A DNA stretch of 64,000 nucleotides, taken from contig JANQOR010000028.1 in the NCBI GenBank assembly GCA_028285685.1, positions 1 to 64,000 of the forward strand. Reading direction: 5' to 3'. Shown here in pieces: positions 9,555 to 17,640 of this stretch (position 1 is the stretch's first letter; the number at the start of each line of letters is the position of its first letter). Both the position numbers and the translations under genes were made by a program. The stretch comes from Cyclobacteriaceae bacterium (GTDB lineage Bacteria > Bacteroidota > Bacteroidia > Cytophagales > Cyclobacteriaceae). The notes below the pieces were generated by a model that saw only the letters and a program-made list of their open reading frames with translations, had not been told where the DNA came from and did not search any database.

Positions 9555-10364
9555 ATGAAGGTTGCTGTTCCGCTATTCTTAGTATTGCTTGCCTTCCAAT
9601 CACATTCACAAGATGGAAGATTTAACTTCGGAGCCAGGCATTCGGGTCTAGGCGGATCTTCTGTGACGTTAGGCGATCACTATAGTTTATTCAACAATGT
9701 CGGTGGCCTGGCAAGAGTCAAAAGTCACTTTGTTTTTGGAGGTTACCAAAACAGGTTCGGGATCAGAGAATTTCAGGTGATTGGTGCCGGAGCTATTTAT
9801 AAAACCGGACTTGGCAACGCAGGTCTTGGGTTTCATAGGTTTGGAGATGATTTGTTCAGCCAGCAGCGCCTCCACCTTGCAATTGGCAATAAATTTCAAC
9901 TGGTTAGCCTGGGATTAGCAGCTGATCTGATCCAGTACAATGTGTCTTCCGTTGGCACGAAAAGGGCAATTGCGCTTGAATTTGGAGGTATTGCTGAAAT
10001 AACTTCGCAGCTTTTTTTCGGTGCGTACATATTCAACCTAAATCAAGTTGATCTGGTCAAAGAAACTGGGGAGAAAATACCTACTGTGATGAAAGGAGGT
10101 ATTTCCTACCGCCCCAGTGAAGAGCTTTTTATCAATGTGGAAGTCGAAAAAGACCTTGAATTTGATGAAATCATCAAGGCTGGCCTAGAATATCAAATCG
10201 TTGAAAATGTATTTTTCCGCACTGGGATTAGTTCACAGCCCTTTTTGAGTGCCTTTGGTATAGGTTTTCATCCTAAAAAACTCCGATTTGATTATTCGTA
10301 TATCGACGATTCTAATCTCGGAAGCATCCATGAGGTTTCGCTAGCATACTCCTTCCAACAATGA
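9555..10364 (+). CDS. PorV/PorQ-like outer membrane barrel protein
   Basis: A 269-residue protein with a signal peptide ending at SHSQ (about residue 19). The mature N-terminus GARHSGLGGSSVTLGDHYSLFNNVGGLA is characteristic of PorV/PorQ/FadL-type barrels, where it marks the hatch near the N-terminus. The remainder alternates polar and hydrophobic residues as beta strands and ends in an aromatic strand (YSFQQ). It is coupled by a four-base overlap to the helix-hairpin-helix barrel gene downstream. A role in type IX secretion cannot be claimed from sequence alone. Confidence 0.75.
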   Translation: MKVAVPLFLVLLAFQSHSQDGRFNFGARHSGLGGSSVTLGDHYSLFNNVGGLARVKSHFVFGGYQNRFGIREFQVIGAGAIYKTGLGNAGLGFHRFGDDLFSQQRLHLAIGNKFQLVSLGLAADLIQYNVSSVGTKRAIALEFGGIAEITSQLFFGAYIFNLNQVDLVKETGEKIPTVMKGGISYRPSEELFINVEVEKDLEFDEIIKAGLEYQIVENVFFRTGISSQPFLSAFGIGFHPKKLRFDYSYIDDSNLGSIHEVSLAYSFQQ

Positions 10365-12481
10365 AGCCCACCATCTTCATATTTTTTTGTTTCATTGCCT
10401 TCACCGGAATATCTCAAAATGAGGAGATCAATCTGGAGGAATTTGCAGAACGTCTTTTCCAAGTTCAGGATGAAAACATTTCGTATGAAGATATTTATGA
10501 GTCACTTCTATTACTATACTCCGATAAAATCAATCTGAACAAAACAGATCCGAATGAACTTTCATCCTTGTATATTCTCAGTTTTGGTCAAATCAATAGT
10601 TTTTTTGATCACATCGAGAAAAATGGAAAACTGTTATCCATAAATGAGTTGCAAACGATCGAAAACTTCGATCTGGAAACTATCAGGGCCATTCAGCCAT
10701 TCGTTAGTGTGAAAGAATCTGCTATCGATTCACGACCCTTCTTTCGACGCATTCTAACAGAAGAAAACAACTATTTGTTATTTAGATATTCCACAAGGTT
10801 GGAAGAACAGCTAGGTTACACGAAGGCGTTACCCGTTGATACCTTCTTCATACAAGATGAAAACGAAGCTGTCATTGACACGGTCACCTCTCCTCCCCCT
10901 CGATACAACGGTTCACAACATAAGTTATATGGAAGGTTCAGAACCAGCCATAAAGGCGACTTCAGTTTGGGTTTTACTTTCGAGAAGGACCCAGGTGAAA
11001 GGTTTGAATTTAAAGGAGGGCAAAGCGGATTTGATTTTTATTCGTACCACTTACTTCTTGAAAACAAGCTAGGACTTGATAAAATCGTGGTCGGGGACTA
11101 CCAATTGCAAGTTGGTCAGGGCTTGATTTTTGGCGCAGGCTTTGCTTCGGGGAAAGGTGCAGAAACTGTAAATGCAGTTAAGCGAAATACATTGGGAATA
11201 AGCCCTTACACATCTGTTCTGGAATCAGGTTTCTTTCGAGGTATCGGCGTTGCCAAATCCATCGGTGATTTCGAGATCACCCTGTTTTACTCTGATCTCA
11301 AGCAGGATGGCAATATCCGAACATCAAACTTTTCAGCAGATCAAACTGAGCTTGAAGAGCAAGAATTTGTGAACTCAATACAAAAGACAGGTTTTCACAG
11401 AACCAATGGCGAGTTGGCAATTAAGGATCAAGTGGCTGAAGAGTCCATTGGAGCCACTATTGAATTCAAGCCTAATCGAAGATTAACGATAGGAATATCC
11501 GGATTGAATACGAACTACAGCGTTCCACTACAAAAGCGACCCAACAACTACAACCAGTTTGAATTCAATGGTGATCACAACTACATCGCTTCATCCAATG
11601 TAAGCTACTCCTGGCAGAACTTCTCTTTTTTTGGAGAAGCAGCACGTTCCAAGTCAGGCGGAATAGGTGCTATTGGTGGGTTTGTGGCAAGCCTGTCTCC
11701 CACCATTGATATGGGTTTTCTTCTCCGTCGTTACGATAGAGATTTTCACTCTTTTTATGGAAACGCACTTTCTGAAAACTCTCGAACGATCAACGAAAAT
11801 GGAACGTATTGGGGTATGCAGATCAGACCCAATAGAAGGCATAAATTAAATGCGTATTACGACAAGTTTGCTTTTCCCTGGTTAAAATTCAGAACAGAAG
11901 CGCCTTCTGATGGACACGAATATCTGCTTAGATATACCTATAACCCAAGTAGACAAATTTCTCTTTATGCACAAATTCGACAGCAAATCCGACAGATCTC
12001 AGTAGCTAATGAAAACGTTAACTCTCTGCAAGAACAGCAAAAGAGAAACTACATATTTAATGTAGACTACCAGCTAAAATCGGGGCTCGATCTTAAAACC
12101 AAAGTCCAGAGCAGCACCGTTGATCAAGGAGAAAGCTTTACCAAGGGAATCGCAATTGTGCAGGATGTCAACTTCCAAATTTGCCAGCTGAAATTCTATA
12201 CGCGGATGGCTTTGTTTGATGCAGATGATTTTAACAATGCTCAGTATGTCTATGAAAACGATGTTCTTTATGCCTTCTCTATACCAGCATACATCGGAAC
12301 AGGAATTCGAAATTACGTCATGGTTCGGTACGATCCTTTTAGGAATACGTCACTTTGGGTGAGATATTCAAGGACTGAGTTTAAAAATACAACTGAAACC
12401 TCAATGATCGGATCTTCTCTCGACCAGACATTAGGGGACACAGCTTCAGAAATTAAGATCATGGCAAGGTTTAAATTTTAG
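10361..12481 (+). CDS. Helix-hairpin-helix domain protein with C-terminal outer membrane barrel
   Basis: A 706-residue exported protein (signal peptide 1-18, ending GISQ). Residues about 55-120 resemble tandem ComEA-type helix-hairpin-helix motifs (INLNKTDPNELSSL and ENGKLLSINELQTIENF-like). The glycine-rich DNA-contacting hairpins are degenerate, reading SFGQ and NFDL. From about residue 130 the protein is strand-rich with many aromatic residues, ending ARFKF as outer membrane barrels do. It begins in an ATGA overlap with the PorV-like gene. The architecture is widespread in Bacteroidota but has no settled function. Confidence 0.8.
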   Translation: MKPTIFIFFCFIAFTGISQNEEINLEEFAERLFQVQDENISYEDIYESLLLLYSDKINLNKTDPNELSSLYILSFGQINSFFDHIEKNGKLLSINELQTIENFDLETIRAIQPFVSVKESAIDSRPFFRRILTEENNYLLFRYSTRLEEQLGYTKALPVDTFFIQDENEAVIDTVTSPPPRYNGSQHKLYGRFRTSHKGDFSLGFTFEKDPGERFEFKGGQSGFDFYSYHLLLENKLGLDKIVVGDYQLQVGQGLIFGAGFASGKGAETVNAVKRNTLGISPYTSVLESGFFRGIGVAKSIGDFEITLFYSDLKQDGNIRTSNFSADQTELEEQEFVNSIQKTGFHRTNGELAIKDQVAEESIGATIEFKPNRRLTIGISGLNTNYSVPLQKRPNNYNQFEFNGDHNYIASSNVSYSWQNFSFFGEAARSKSGGIGAIGGFVASLSPTIDMGFLLRRYDRDFHSFYGNALSENSRTINENGTYWGMQIRPNRRHKLNAYYDKFAFPWLKFRTEAPSDGHEYLLRYTYNPSRQISLYAQIRQQIRQISVANENVNSLQEQQKRNYIFNVDYQLKSGLDLKTKVQSSTVDQGESFTKGIAIVQDVNFQICQLKFYTRMALFDADDFNNAQYVYENDVLYAFSIPAYIGTGIRNYVMVRYDPFRNTSLWVRYSRTEFKNTTETSMIGSSLDQTLGDTASEIKIMARFKF

Positions 12482-12527
12482 TCTTCTGTTGTTTTCGGGG
12501 TTGTTTAACTGCAAAATTCTATCTGTT

Positions 12528-12552
12528 CACTGCATGTCTGTAGTGGTTTTTT
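12528..12552 (+). terminator. Candidate rho-independent terminator
   Basis: CACTGCA (12528-12534) pairs with TGTAGTG (12539-12545) around a four-base loop, with one G-T wobble, and is followed one base later by TTTTTT (12547-12552). It lies about 50 nt after the helix-hairpin-helix gene and before the amidohydrolase, where transcription is expected to end. The stem is short, so this is a moderate call. Confidence 0.5.
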
Positions 12553-12597
12553 GAGCTCACTTCATTATCCAATGCAGGCTTTTAAAATCTTCAACGT

Positions 12598-13944
12598 ATG
12601 CCCAAACTTGCTGTTCACATTCTTCTCTTCATTTTCATCTCGTGTTCCAACGACGACGTTAATGTAAATAACTCAATTCCGCTTAAGAGCCAGATTCCGT
12701 TCGAAGTTGCAAGGGATTCACTAAACGCCTTTTTCAACAATCCTCGATCTGTCAAGCTGGTGATCTCCAATACGAACCTGATAACCATGATTTCCGAATC
12801 AATCGAGTCCGGGATGGACGTTTTTGTTGATGATGGAAAGATTGAGCGAATTCAAAAAACGGGAGGTTCAACCGACGGATACCAGGTTGTTGACGGATCA
12901 GACAAGTACTTGATTCCCGGACTAGCAGATATGCATACCCACGTTATCCCAGGCAATGATCTCAAATATGACCTGTTTCTTTTCTTGGCGCAGGGTGTCA
13001 CAACCTTACGTGTTATGTGGGGATTCGATCGGCATATCAACGTTCGAGATAGTATTAATTCAAATCTATTAGTTGGTCCCAACGTCTATGTCGCCAGTGC
13101 TGGATTTGATGGCACGAGTACTTCCTGGCCAGGTGCGGTCAACACAAGTACCACAGCAGAAATAATGGAAAAAGTAGATCAGTATAAAGCAAAAGGATAC
13201 GATTTTATAAAAATCTATTCCTCTATTCAATCTAATCAGTACGGCTTTCTGCTTGACTATGCCTGGCAAAACGACATTCCCCCCGTTGGTCATGTCCCTG
13301 CGGGTGTTGACTTGTTCGATGCTGTTTCCAACGGCCAATATTCTATTGAACACTTGGGTAAATATCACTCCTCTTCTCATTCGGAGAGCGAATTGCTTCA
13401 ATTAACTGCCTCTAGCAATGTAATGATTGGTCCAACGCTGACCGTCATTAACAGAATTAGCAGCTTGACCGAGAGCTATAAGACAGGCTGGTATTGGTAC
13501 GTTTCGCGAGACGGGCAGGCCTTCTTTGAGCAAACTGAAGGACACTTGCTTTCGTCGAATTCGATCTATCTGCAAAATAGAAGCCTTACGGGACGAATAC
13601 AGCAAGCTGGAGGTAAACTACTCTGCGGCACTGACACTGGCATCAGGTACGTCCTTCCAGGTATTTCGATCCACGAGGAACTAAAATCGTACGCTGAGGC
13701 TGGAATCAGCAATTATGAGGTCTTAAAAACCTCAACCGTCCACCCTGCAGAATTTCTAAAGGACAACCAATCTGGCTTAATTCAGGAAGGCTTTAAAGCT
13801 GACCTAGTATTACTAGAAAATAGCCCACTAGAGCAAATTGAGAATACCGAGCGCATTGTTGGTGTGATTAAAAGTGGACAATGGATGTCTGCACAAGAAA
13901 TACATAACGTCCTTGAATATATGCGAGCCTTTTACAGCCGGTAG
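12598..13944 (+). CDS. Amidohydrolase family lipoprotein
   Basis: A 448-residue metal-dependent hydrolase of the imidazolonepropionase-like branch, with a lipobox (LFIFISCSN, lipidated Cys at residue 16). Metal ligands are visible in order: HTH in GLADMHTHVIPG, the probable carbamylated lysine in DFIKIYSS, His in PVGHVPAG, His in SIEHLGKYH, and Asp in CGTDTGI. The C-terminal GFKADLVLLENSPLE strand is typical of the composite beta domain. Substrate is unknown. It is monocistronic; two relatives lie at 61.4 and 62.7 kb. Confidence 0.88.
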   Translation: MPKLAVHILLFIFISCSNDDVNVNNSIPLKSQIPFEVARDSLNAFFNNPRSVKLVISNTNLITMISESIESGMDVFVDDGKIERIQKTGGSTDGYQVVDGSDKYLIPGLADMHTHVIPGNDLKYDLFLFLAQGVTTLRVMWGFDRHINVRDSINSNLLVGPNVYVASAGFDGTSTSWPGAVNTSTTAEIMEKVDQYKAKGYDFIKIYSSIQSNQYGFLLDYAWQNDIPPVGHVPAGVDLFDAVSNGQYSIEHLGKYHSSSHSESELLQLTASSNVMIGPTLTVINRISSLTESYKTGWYWYVSRDGQAFFEQTEGHLLSSNSIYLQNRSLTGRIQQAGGKLLCGTDTGIRYVLPGISIHEELKSYAEAGISNYEVLKTSTVHPAEFLKDNQSGLIQEGFKADLVLLENSPLEQIENTERIVGVIKSGQWMSAQEIHNVLEYMRAFYSR

Positions 13945-14014
13945 CATCGTCCTCCATGACTTAGTGGAAATGAAATAGCAAGGAGGATCATCTTTTTCGA
14001 TGAATTTTTTTTGA

Positions 14015-14042
14015 TACATTATATGTAACTACATATAATGTA
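14015..14042. promoter_or_regulatory. 28-bp inverted repeat upstream of the pirin gene
   Basis: TACATTATATGTA (14015-14027) and TACATATAATGTA (14030-14042) are perfect reverse complements separated by AC. The repeat ends 28 bases before the pirin ATG, where an operator would cover the promoter. Each arm is itself nearly palindromic, so two dimers could bind side by side. AT richness makes some palindromy likely by chance, but 13 matching pairs is a strong signal. The regulator is not identifiable. Confidence 0.65.
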
Positions 14043-14070
14043 CTTACGTATATATTGAAAATATAAAAAA

Positions 14071-14778
14071 ATGGAAACGATACTTCACAAAGCAGATACA
14101 CGAGGGCATGTCAACTTTGGCTGGTTGGATAGCCATCACTCATTTAGTTTTGGTCACTACTATGATCCAGCTCGCGTTCATTTTGGCATGCTGCGAGTCC
14201 TAAATGACGATATGGTTGCTGGAGGTGGTGGGTTTCCTACCCATCCTCATGACAATATGGAAATAATCTCCATTCCACTCAAAGGGGCTCTTGCACACAG
14301 AGATAGCACTGGAACGGAAAAAGCGATTCATACAGGAGAGGTGCAGATTATGAGTGCCGGTTCAGGCATTACACATTCCGAATATAATTTTAGCAAGGAT
14401 GAGGAAGTGAACTTTCTGCAAATCTGGATTATGCCAAAAGAGCTAAACATTGAACCCAGATACGATCAGAAAGCCTTTAGTAGCTCAGAAAGAAAAAATA
14501 AATTTCAAACCGTGGTAGCTCCTAATATGGAAGACTCCCTGTGGATAAATCAGGACGCATGGCTTTCGCTTGCAGATTTGGATACAAATACCTCAATCAT
14601 TTACGAGCCAAAAAAGGAGAGAAATGGTGTTTATCTTTTTGTTTTGGACGGAGAGGCAACAGTGGATGAGCAAAAGCTTGGAAAGAGGGATGCTATCGGA
14701 ATTTCTAACGAAAATAGTTTTGAAATTCTAGCCAATAGCGATGCTAAACTTTTGCTTATAGACGTACCAATGAAGTAA
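14071..14778 (+). CDS. Pirin family protein
   Basis: A 235-residue bicupin of the YhhW/pirin type, the usual length. The first cupin shows the metal ligands His58 and His60 in THPHDNMEI, with further ligands in SGITHSEYN near residues 102-104. Related proteins act as quercetin 2,3-dioxygenases or redox-sensing metal proteins; the substrate here is not known. A 28-bp palindrome lies directly upstream and the VOC gene follows after 5 nt, so the two probably form a regulated operon. Confidence 0.92.
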   Translation: METILHKADTRGHVNFGWLDSHHSFSFGHYYDPARVHFGMLRVLNDDMVAGGGGFPTHPHDNMEIISIPLKGALAHRDSTGTEKAIHTGEVQIMSAGSGITHSEYNFSKDEEVNFLQIWIMPKELNIEPRYDQKAFSSSERKNKFQTVVAPNMEDSLWINQDAWLSLADLDTNTSIIYEPKKERNGVYLFVLDGEATVDEQKLGKRDAIGISNENSFEILANSDAKLLLIDVPMK

Positions 14779-14783
14779 TAACC

Positions 14784-15272
14784 ATGGACAAATACACAAT
14801 CCCAGAGGGAACCAGGATCGGCCATATACATCTTAAAGTTTCTGATTTGCAGCGCTCCCTGGAGTTTTATTGCGGACTACTTGGGTTTGAGCTGATGACC
14901 ACATTTGGAGATAGTGCTGCTTTCATTTCTGCTGGAGGTTATCATCACCATATTGGTCTTAATACATGGACAAGCAAGGATGGGTCTCCACCACCTTCCA
15001 ACTCTACGGGACTCTTCCACACCGCGATTCTCTTTCCAGGACGTTCCGATTTGGCTGCTATCCTCCAACGACTGAATGAAGCAAACTACCCCTTGACCGG
15101 TGCAGCAGATCATGGTGTATCGGAGGCACTTTATCTAAATGATCCAGATAAAAATGGTGTTGAGCTCTATTGGGATAGACCAAAAGAGTTATGGCCAAAA
15201 AAGGAGGATGGGTCTTTGGAAATGTACACCAGGCCCCTGGATTTGAGTGGATTGTTGGCCGAACTGCTGTAA
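14784..15272 (+). CDS. VOC family protein (catechol 2,3-dioxygenase-like)
   Basis: A 162-residue protein beginning with the vicinal oxygen chelate signature IGHIHLKVSDLQRSLEFYCGLLGFEL. Metal ligand candidates are His18 in this segment, the His pair near GGYHHHIGLNTW, and the terminal Glu in GVELYWDRP. It resembles CatE-like dioxygenases and fosfomycin/glyoxalase relatives. Its start lies 5 nt after the pirin stop, and it converges with the quinone oxidoreductase gene with only one base between stops. Substrate not predictable. Confidence 0.88.
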   Translation: MDKYTIPEGTRIGHIHLKVSDLQRSLEFYCGLLGFELMTTFGDSAAFISAGGYHHHIGLNTWTSKDGSPPPSNSTGLFHTAILFPGRSDLAAILQRLNEANYPLTGAADHGVSEALYLNDPDKNGVELYWDRPKELWPKKEDGSLEMYTRPLDLSGLLAELL

Positions 15273-15273
15273 C

Positions 15274-16254
15274 TTAGGTAGAGCAATCAAGCAGTATCTT
15301 ACCCTTCACTTCCCTATTTTCAAGTTTTCTCATTGCCTTTGCTGCATCCCGAAGCGGCAAGACTTCATCAATCGTGGGGACGACGCTGCCTTTTTTTAAC
15401 CAGTCAAGGAGCAAATGAACATTTTCTGCGTTTCTTTTCGGCTCGTTCCTGAAGAAACTTCCCCAGAAAACGCCAACAATAGAAGCACTTTTTAGTAGCG
15501 GTAAATTCAAAGCGATACGCGGAACCTGGCCATTGGCGAAACCAACGACCAAATGTCTTCCTCCCCTTGCGATAGCCCTAAAAGATGTTTCTGAAAAATC
15601 TCCTCCAACAGGATCGAATACTACATCAACACCACGCCCATCTGTCATCTCCCTAAGTCTTGTCTTGAGATCGCCATCGGAGTAGTTGATTCCCCAATCC
15701 GCTCCCAGGTCTTTACAAAAATCTAGCTTATCCTCAGTAGAAGCACAAGCAATCACTTCTGCACCAAGTTGTTTTCCAACCTGGATTGCGGCCGAACCAA
15801 CACCTCCGGAAGCACCAAGGACCGCCAAAGATTCTCCTCGCACAATTCTGGCTCGATCTTTCAATCCATGAATCACCGTTCCAAAAGTTTCCAAAGTTGC
15901 AGCGGCCTCCTTAAAGCTGATTTCCTCGGGAAGTTTGTGTGTATTGATAGCAAAGCCCAGGGCTTCTTCGGCAAATCCTCCCCAACTGGTACCTGAAACA
16001 ACTCGATCTCCTACCTTGAGGTTATCTACACCGCTACCAATTTCAACAATGGTTCCTGCAACCTCTCCACCTGGTGAAAATGGTAATTCCGGCTGAAACT
16101 GGTAAAGGCCTTTCGTAATCAGCAAATCAGGGAAGTTAACCCCAGCGTATTTCACTTTGATTCGAACCTGATCCTCTGCAGGAGTTGGAAGCGAATGCTC
16201 CCTAACCACCAATTTCTCAATTGATCCGAATTCTTCAACCAGAACAGCCTTCAT
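15274..16254 (-). CDS. NADPH:quinone oxidoreductase family protein
   Basis: A 326-residue zinc-free medium-chain dehydrogenase/reductase. The GroES-like N-domain begins MKAVLVEEFGSIEKLVVRE, and the NADPH-binding fold shows LGASGGVGSAAIQVGKQLGA at about residues 145-165. Such enzymes reduce quinones or alpha,beta-unsaturated carbonyls using NADPH. It overlaps arsC by four bases and is downstream of both arsC and the FmdA-like gene, so the three form a minus-strand operon. The actual substrate is unknown. Confidence 0.9.
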   Translation of the reverse strand: MKAVLVEEFGSIEKLVVREHSLPTPAEDQVRIKVKYAGVNFPDLLITKGLYQFQPELPFSPGGEVAGTIVEIGSGVDNLKVGDRVVSGTSWGGFAEEALGFAINTHKLPEEISFKEAAATLETFGTVIHGLKDRARIVRGESLAVLGASGGVGSAAIQVGKQLGAEVIACASTEDKLDFCKDLGADWGINYSDGDLKTRLREMTDGRGVDVVFDPVGGDFSETSFRAIARGGRHLVVGFANGQVPRIALNLPLLKSASIVGVFWGSFFRNEPKRNAENVHLLLDWLKKGSVVPTIDEVLPLRDAAKAMRKLENREVKGKILLDCST

Positions 16255-16598
16255 AGAATTTCTTCTACGCTTTCGGGCGGTCTTCCTATAACTGCTCTTC
16301 CATTATTGATAACGATTGGGCGCTCAATCAATTTGGGGTTTTCAACCATCACCTCAATCCACTCATCGTCTGAAAGATCTTTGCCTTTAAAATTTTCTCT
16401 AAAAAAATCTTCACCTTTTCTTATTAGCTCAAGAGGTTTAAGTTCCAGCATCTTCAAGATATCCGCTAGTTCGTCGGCGCTTGGAGGATTCTGTTGGTAG
16501 TCAATCACCTCAATTTCCAACTGCCTGTCTCTTAAAATTTCTAATGTACAGCGACTCTTGCTACACCTTTGATTGTGGTAAATTTTAATCATTTGCAA
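16251..16598 (-). CDS. arsC: Arsenate reductase (ArsC/Spx family)
   Basis: A 115-residue protein of the glutaredoxin-coupled ArsC family. The catalytic motif HNQRCSKSRCTLEIL has its nucleophile at Cys12. The RPIVINNGRAVIGRPPE segment supplies the arginines that bind arsenate. Starting at the third codon (MIKIYHN) would give a more usual N-terminus. It overlaps the FmdA-like gene by 14 bases and the oxidoreductase by four. No arsenite pump or ArsR is nearby, so a general thiol-redox role is possible. The symbol follows family naming. Confidence 0.87.
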   Translation of the reverse strand: MQMIKIYHNQRCSKSRCTLEILRDRQLEIEVIDYQQNPPSADELADILKMLELKPLELIRKGEDFFRENFKGKDLSDDEWIEVMVENPKLIERPIVINNGRAVIGRPPESVEEIL

Positions 16599-17574
16599 TC
16601 ACGTTTTTATCTATCGACATGGTAACCAGCATGTGTGGGACATCCACAACTTCGGCGATTTTCAAGTCACCGGCCAAGGAGCAAAGCATATAAGCATCGT
16701 TTCTGCTCAATCCATAATTTTTCGTAAGGTGCTCAATCATGTACCTGGTAGCCTTTTTAGCTGCTTCATCAATCGTAGTGGCGAAGGCCGTAACGGCATA
16801 CACATCTTCATTTTCGTACTGCGGTTCCTGAATAGAGGACCCCTTTATCAAATTGATCTCCACAAGAAATTTCATAGGCGCTTCTATTGCTGTACCACAG
16901 ACCTCACCCAGTCCCTGAGCGGCATGCGCATCTCCCATTGAAAATAAGGCTCCATCCACGAAAACCGGCAGATAAACTATCGTTCCCTCCACCATCTTGG
17001 GATCGTCCATATTTCCACCGTTAGCTCTTGGAGGGATTGTTGAAAGAAGTGAATCTGTATTCGGTGCAACACCCAGAACTCCGGCAAATGGTTTTAGAGG
17101 AATTGCAATGTTATTTGCAAACTTCAATGTATTCTTACCTGTCAGCTTCCATGTCCTTAAGTATGGTTCAGTATACTCGTCGGCTAAAAAACCAAACCCG
17201 GGAAGGATAGCCGTCCATCCCCAATCACCTATTTCAATCTTATGAAGAGTTACAGCGATTACATCACCTGGTTTCGCTTCGTTGATGTAAATTGGACCAG
17301 TCAACGGATGAATAGGATCGAAACTTAAATTCATCAAGTCAGAAGTATCTGAATTTATGGATAACTGCCCATCCGTTGCTTCTTCAGTGCTAATCTCTAC
17401 AACATCACCTGAGTTAATTGTCAGAATCGGTTCGATTGTTCTGCTGAATTTGTTGTGTGTTTGATCAGAGGTTAGTTTATAGTCTGCCTCGGGCAGCTGG
17501 CTATCTGCACTATATTCAACCGAGGCAGTACATCCGACGATTGACACCAGTAAAATCCATTTGAGCTTCTTCAT
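16585..17574 (-). CDS. Acetamidase/formamidase family lipoprotein
   Basis: A 329-residue protein of the FmdA_AmdA family, whose members hydrolyse formamide or acetamide to ammonia and the acid. Family blocks seen include PIHPLTGPIYINEAKPGDVIAVTLHKI, GDAHAAQGLGEVCGTAIEAP and the C-terminal MLCSLAGDLKIAEVVD. Unlike the cytoplasmic enzyme it has a lipobox (LVSIVGCTAS, Cys15), so it is an exported lipoprotein. It is first in the minus-strand operon with arsC and the oxidoreductase. Substrate unproven. Confidence 0.88.
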   Translation of the reverse strand: MKKLKWILLVSIVGCTASVEYSADSQLPEADYKLTSDQTHNKFSRTIEPILTINSGDVVEISTEEATDGQLSINSDTSDLMNLSFDPIHPLTGPIYINEAKPGDVIAVTLHKIEIGDWGWTAILPGFGFLADEYTEPYLRTWKLTGKNTLKFANNIAIPLKPFAGVLGVAPNTDSLLSTIPPRANGGNMDDPKMVEGTIVYLPVFVDGALFSMGDAHAAQGLGEVCGTAIEAPMKFLVEINLIKGSSIQEPQYENEDVYAVTAFATTIDEAAKKATRYMIEHLTKNYGLSRNDAYMLCSLAGDLKIAEVVDVPHMLVTMSIDKNVIAND

Positions 17575-17640
17575 ACGTCCATGGGTTGGTATAACAGGCT
17601 TTAATTTATATACTTACTCACTTATCAAAAAATTTGACCC

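Noticed and set aside
13945-14000. A possible terminator after the amidohydrolase (TCCTCC with GGAGGA).
   Set aside because: The stem has only six pairs and a loop of more than 20 nt, too weak to support.
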